DNA of 64,000 nucleotides, taken from contig JALDNG010000008.1 in the NCBI GenBank assembly GCA_024349245.1, positions 5,030,001 to 5,094,000 of the forward strand. The letters run 5' to 3'. This DNA comes from Neodontobutis hainanensis. Its lineage: Eukaryota > Chordata > Actinopteri > Gobiiformes > Odontobutidae. The first letter of the stretch is position 1; every line of letters starts with the position of its first letter. Positions 61,232 through 64,000 of the stretch are shown here, piece by piece. The notes beneath the pieces were generated by a model that searched no databases, was not told the origin of the DNA, and worked only from the letters and a program-made list of their open reading frames with translations. The position numbers and the translations under genes were made by a program.

Positions 61232-63927
61232 ATGTACAGCACACTGAAGAGAAGTCTGCAAGCCGCTTTAAAACACGCTCAGTTGTTTCAAAATGTTAAA
61301 AAAAACACCCCGTGGAGATGTAAGACTCACACTGCGACTGTCAATCTACTGGAAAACTGTTTAGGTGAGTGCACATCACCATTGCATTCTTTTTATTACT
61401 GCTGTTATTATAGCGTACTCGAAGCTATTTAGTTTTTGTTTTTTTTTGGCTTGACCCAAACCAGACTTGAACCATGAAGGGACCCACATGCGTCTGAACT
61501 ACGTGTGGCTCAGGGACCACTGCCGGTCGGAGTCCTCTTTCAACGCAAAGACAAACCAGAGAAACCTAGACACTGCAAGCATTGACCTCAGTATTCGCCC
61601 AGACAGCACCAAAGTGGAAGATGGACATCTGCTGCTCAAATGTAAGTCTTATAAACCATATGAATCATAAATTCAATAAATAATAATGTTGTATTAATAT
61701 CTTATTTTTCATAAAGCTGAATAATGGCTATTTTAAGGGTACACTTTTGATCATTTATTTAATTTAATTTATTAACATTTATTGTGCTGTTCTTGCTTAA
61801 ATCTTCAAGTAATCTAAGTATTCTTTTTGTTGTTTAAATAACCCATAATATTGTATCAAAGTACACATGATCACAGAATAGCCCAATAAATGATGTTTTA
61901 TATAGCATGTCTAATTCTGTTGTCAAGTATTATCTGACATATGAAGAGCAACAATAAAGCTATAGACTTTATCATTTGGTGTAGATATCTATCTTATGAT
62001 GGCATAAGAATGAACAATATATAAAAAAAAAAACACATTGAGATTTGTAAAATTAGGTAAAATAATCATTTATTATTATTTACTTATTATTTGTCTATAT
62101 TTCTGAATAAGTTGCCATTATGACCACAATTGGAAGCCTTAACTTTAGCATATAGTTTAAATGAGGAATACTTGTAATGAGCCACATTTTTACATATAAA
62201 AGAAAAAAAGTTATTAAACAATATTATATAGATTAGTATTTACACTACAGGAATATTTAAAATAATTTATTTAGAGCACCATGTGGGAACACGCTCTTAA
62301 GGTTTTTGTTACAAGTTGACATAAACTAGAAACATTTTCCGTTTGAGAGGCTGATATGGTTTCTGCTGCTATCATTAGTGAAAGGTTTTCTTTAAACTTG
62401 TACTGCCTTGAACTCTAAATGCACTAAGCCTTGGTTGTTGTGGCACTAACATTGTCATTTATTAACCACGGTCTGTAGTGCAGGATTGAATTGTATAAGA
62501 TGGTTCTGAGCATATAGTAAAGTATATTTATCCAATTTAAACTGATGTCTTGTCTTTTTCTTTCGGTAACTTTCATAGTATATTGTTTGTCATATTACAA
62601 AATGCATTTTTCTGTCATTTGGAATCCTTTAATGTAGTACCCCAGTAATACATGAATTTAATACATATTCTTTTTTTCACTTTTTTTATGCTTTTAATTA
62701 CCAAAGCCTGTCACATAATCACACTTGTGTTTTTCAGGGCCAGATGATCATGTGACAAGGTACGACCTTAAGTGGCTGGTGGAGAACAGCTACGAAGGAA
62801 AGAAGAAGCACATGGTGCAGCCACGAGTGCTTTGGAACTCAGACATCTATAAAAAAGCCAATGTGCCGTCGGCCAAATGGGACAAGTTCATGAGCTGCGA
62901 CAATGAAGTTAAGGAGTTCCTTCAGAATTATCTTCTGTATGGGATTGCATTTGTAGATGACGTTCCAGCTACAGTTGAGGCAACAGAGGCCGTCACACAG
63001 AGGGTCAGTGTCATTAGGTAAGTATTAATGGCACACATGTCCTACTTTGTTACATTTAGCAGGTATTATTAATGTGTCTTAATCATTCTTACAATCACCT
63101 AACTATTCTCTGCATAATCATAAAGGGGCGGCAGTGGCTCAGTGGTAGAGCGGTCATCTTTCAACTGTAAGCTAGTGGGTTCGATTCCCGCTCTCCCCAC
63201 AATTCATACTGTCGTTGTGTCCTTGGGCAAGACACTTAACCCACCTTGCCTCGTATAAATGTGTAAGAATGTTCAGTGAATGTATGTGGTGATGGTCGGA
63301 GAGGCCGTAGGCACAAAATGGCTGCCATTGTGTATGAATGAATAATGGACGACCTGTGTGCGCTTTGAGTCCCTATCCAATCCATTATTATTATTATTTA
63401 TAATCAAATATTCAAGATGTACAAGTTAATGATATTCTGTGGAAATGTGTCTGTTGAAAAAAATTAAGTATTTTTTTTGTTGATTAATTAGAGAGACTAC
63501 CTATGGACGAATGTGGTGTTTTACTTCAGATTTCTCTCGGGGAGACACAGCATACAGCCAGATGGCTCTGGACCGCCACACTGACACATCATACTTTCAG
63601 GAACCTTGTGGGTAGGTCTATTATCAAGTAATTTAACCGGACTGTGTAAAAATGTGAGTAATAAAAAAAAATGTATTTGCTGCTTGGTAGAATTCAGGTT
63701 TTCCACTGCCTCAAGCATGAAGGAACTGGAGGAAGGACATTGCTGGTGGATGGATTTTTTGCCGCTGAAAAAATCCGCAAGCGGTCGCCTGAAAACTTTG
63801 AGCTGCTCACCCAAATTCCCATCAATCATGAATATGTTGAAAATACAAGTGGCCACAGAAACCACATGAGTGGTATTGGACCACTGCTGGAAGTCTATCC
63901 CTGGAATAAAGAGCTTTATATAATCCG
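61232..63927 (+). CDS. tmlhe: Trimethyllysine dioxygenase, mitochondrial (3' partial)
   Basis: Fe(II)/2-oxoglutarate enzyme that hydroxylates N6-trimethyllysine, the first step of carnitine synthesis, in mitochondria. Coding exons 61232-61364, 61465-61641, 62738-63017, 63492-63611 and 63691-63927 join without a phase break and encode about 315 residues; the rest lies beyond position 64000. The N-terminus from MYSTLKRSLQAALKHAQ is basic and amphipathic, as expected for a mitochondrial presequence, though an in-frame ATG at 61160 is possible. The N-terminal GBBH-like domain has YVWLRDHCRSESS. The catalytic domain follows with MALDRHTDTSYFQEPCG, in which H226 and D228 are the iron ligands, and VFHCLKHEGTGGRTLLVDGF. 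The gene faces away from mpp1; both map to Xq28 in human. Confidence 0.94.
61642..62737 (+). other. tmlhe: tmlhe intron 2
   Basis: AT-rich intron of about 1.1 kb between T|GTAAGT at 61641 and TTTTTCAG at 62737. I see no other feature. Confidence 0.8.
63125..63400 (+). mobile_element. tRNA-derived SINE in tmlhe intron 3
   Basis: Well-preserved tRNA-like head (GGGGCGGCAGTGGCTCAGTG, B box GGTTCGATTCC), the core GGGCAAGACACTTAACCC, the middle CACAAAATGGCTGCCATTG and a tail with GCGCTTTGAGTCC ending in (ATT)n. The youngest-looking of the three copies in the window. Confidence 0.8.
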
Positions 63928-64000
63928 GTAAGAAGGTTCTTCTGAGCATCGATGTGTATCTTGTGTTTTAGGTAAGTTTAAAAATCTTCATGTCTTTGAC

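Noticed and set aside
63125..63195. tRNA-like sequence with A and B boxes
   Set aside because: It is the head of a SINE: the core and LINE-like tail follow, and it does not fold to a full cloverleaf with a proper anticodon arm. The same applies to 57010-57090.
1..64000. A wholly new multi-gene system (operon-like cluster, CRISPR, defence island)
   Set aside because: All sizeable coding regions belong to known vertebrate families with normal introns; nothing links them into one system.

Overview
The window is a stretch of vertebrate nuclear DNA, almost certainly from a teleost fish. It has small introns, GT-AG spliced genes, Tc1-like transposons and tRNA-derived SINEs with LINE-type tails, and it is AT-rich with microsatellites. 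No species can be named from sequence alone. No bacterial-style operon, CRISPR array, rRNA or genuine tRNA gene was seen. Exon limits come from my own reading of splice sites and reading phase; every gene that is complete here closes to a whole number of codons.

Layout. 1-3717 (+): the last four coding exons of neuroligin 2 (nlgn2), followed by a 3' UTR that carries an inverted-repeat element. 8490-9660 (-): a two-exon ENDOD1-like secreted nuclease gene. 9.7-16.4 kb: no coding sequence recognised; probably 5' sequence of kdm6b. 16434-25718 (+): a complete 19-exon kdm6b (JMJD3, H3K27 demethylase), then a 2.4 kb 3' UTR containing a duplicated stem-loop block. 32590-34113 (+): tmem88, ending in the Dishevelled-binding tail VWV. 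35147-39117 (-): pcolce (procollagen C-proteinase enhancer; two CUB domains plus NTR), tail-to-tail with tmem88. 39.1-45.7 kb: no gene recognised. 45753-49196 (-): vamp2 (synaptobrevin 2), whose start codon is split by an intron; an unidentified 78-codon ORF lies in intron 1. 50.2-51.5 kb: decayed SINE and Tc1 copies. 52115-59424 (-): mpp1 (p55 MAGUK) in 12 coding exons, with a Tc1 element carrying a nested SINE in intron 1. 61232-63927 (+): the first five coding exons of tmlhe (trimethyllysine dioxygenase), which runs off the right edge.

The genes do not form one pathway. nlgn2 and vamp2 are synaptic (postsynaptic adhesion and vesicle fusion). mpp1 is a membrane scaffold, tmem88 a Wnt modulator, pcolce a collagen-processing enhancer, kdm6b a chromatin enzyme and tmlhe the first enzyme of carnitine synthesis. 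The order brings together genes that in human lie on 17p13.1 (NLGN2, KDM6B, TMEM88, VAMP2), Xq28 (MPP1, TMLHE) and 7q22 (PCOLCE).

I found no evidence of a wholly new system. The observations most worth a second look are the duplicated stem-loop in the kdm6b 3' UTR, the small ORF with a YY1-like promoter motif inside vamp2 intron 1, the long hairpin in vamp2 intron 4, the inverted-repeat element in the nlgn2 3' UTR, and the CTCF-like motifs, one of them inside tmem88 coding sequence.
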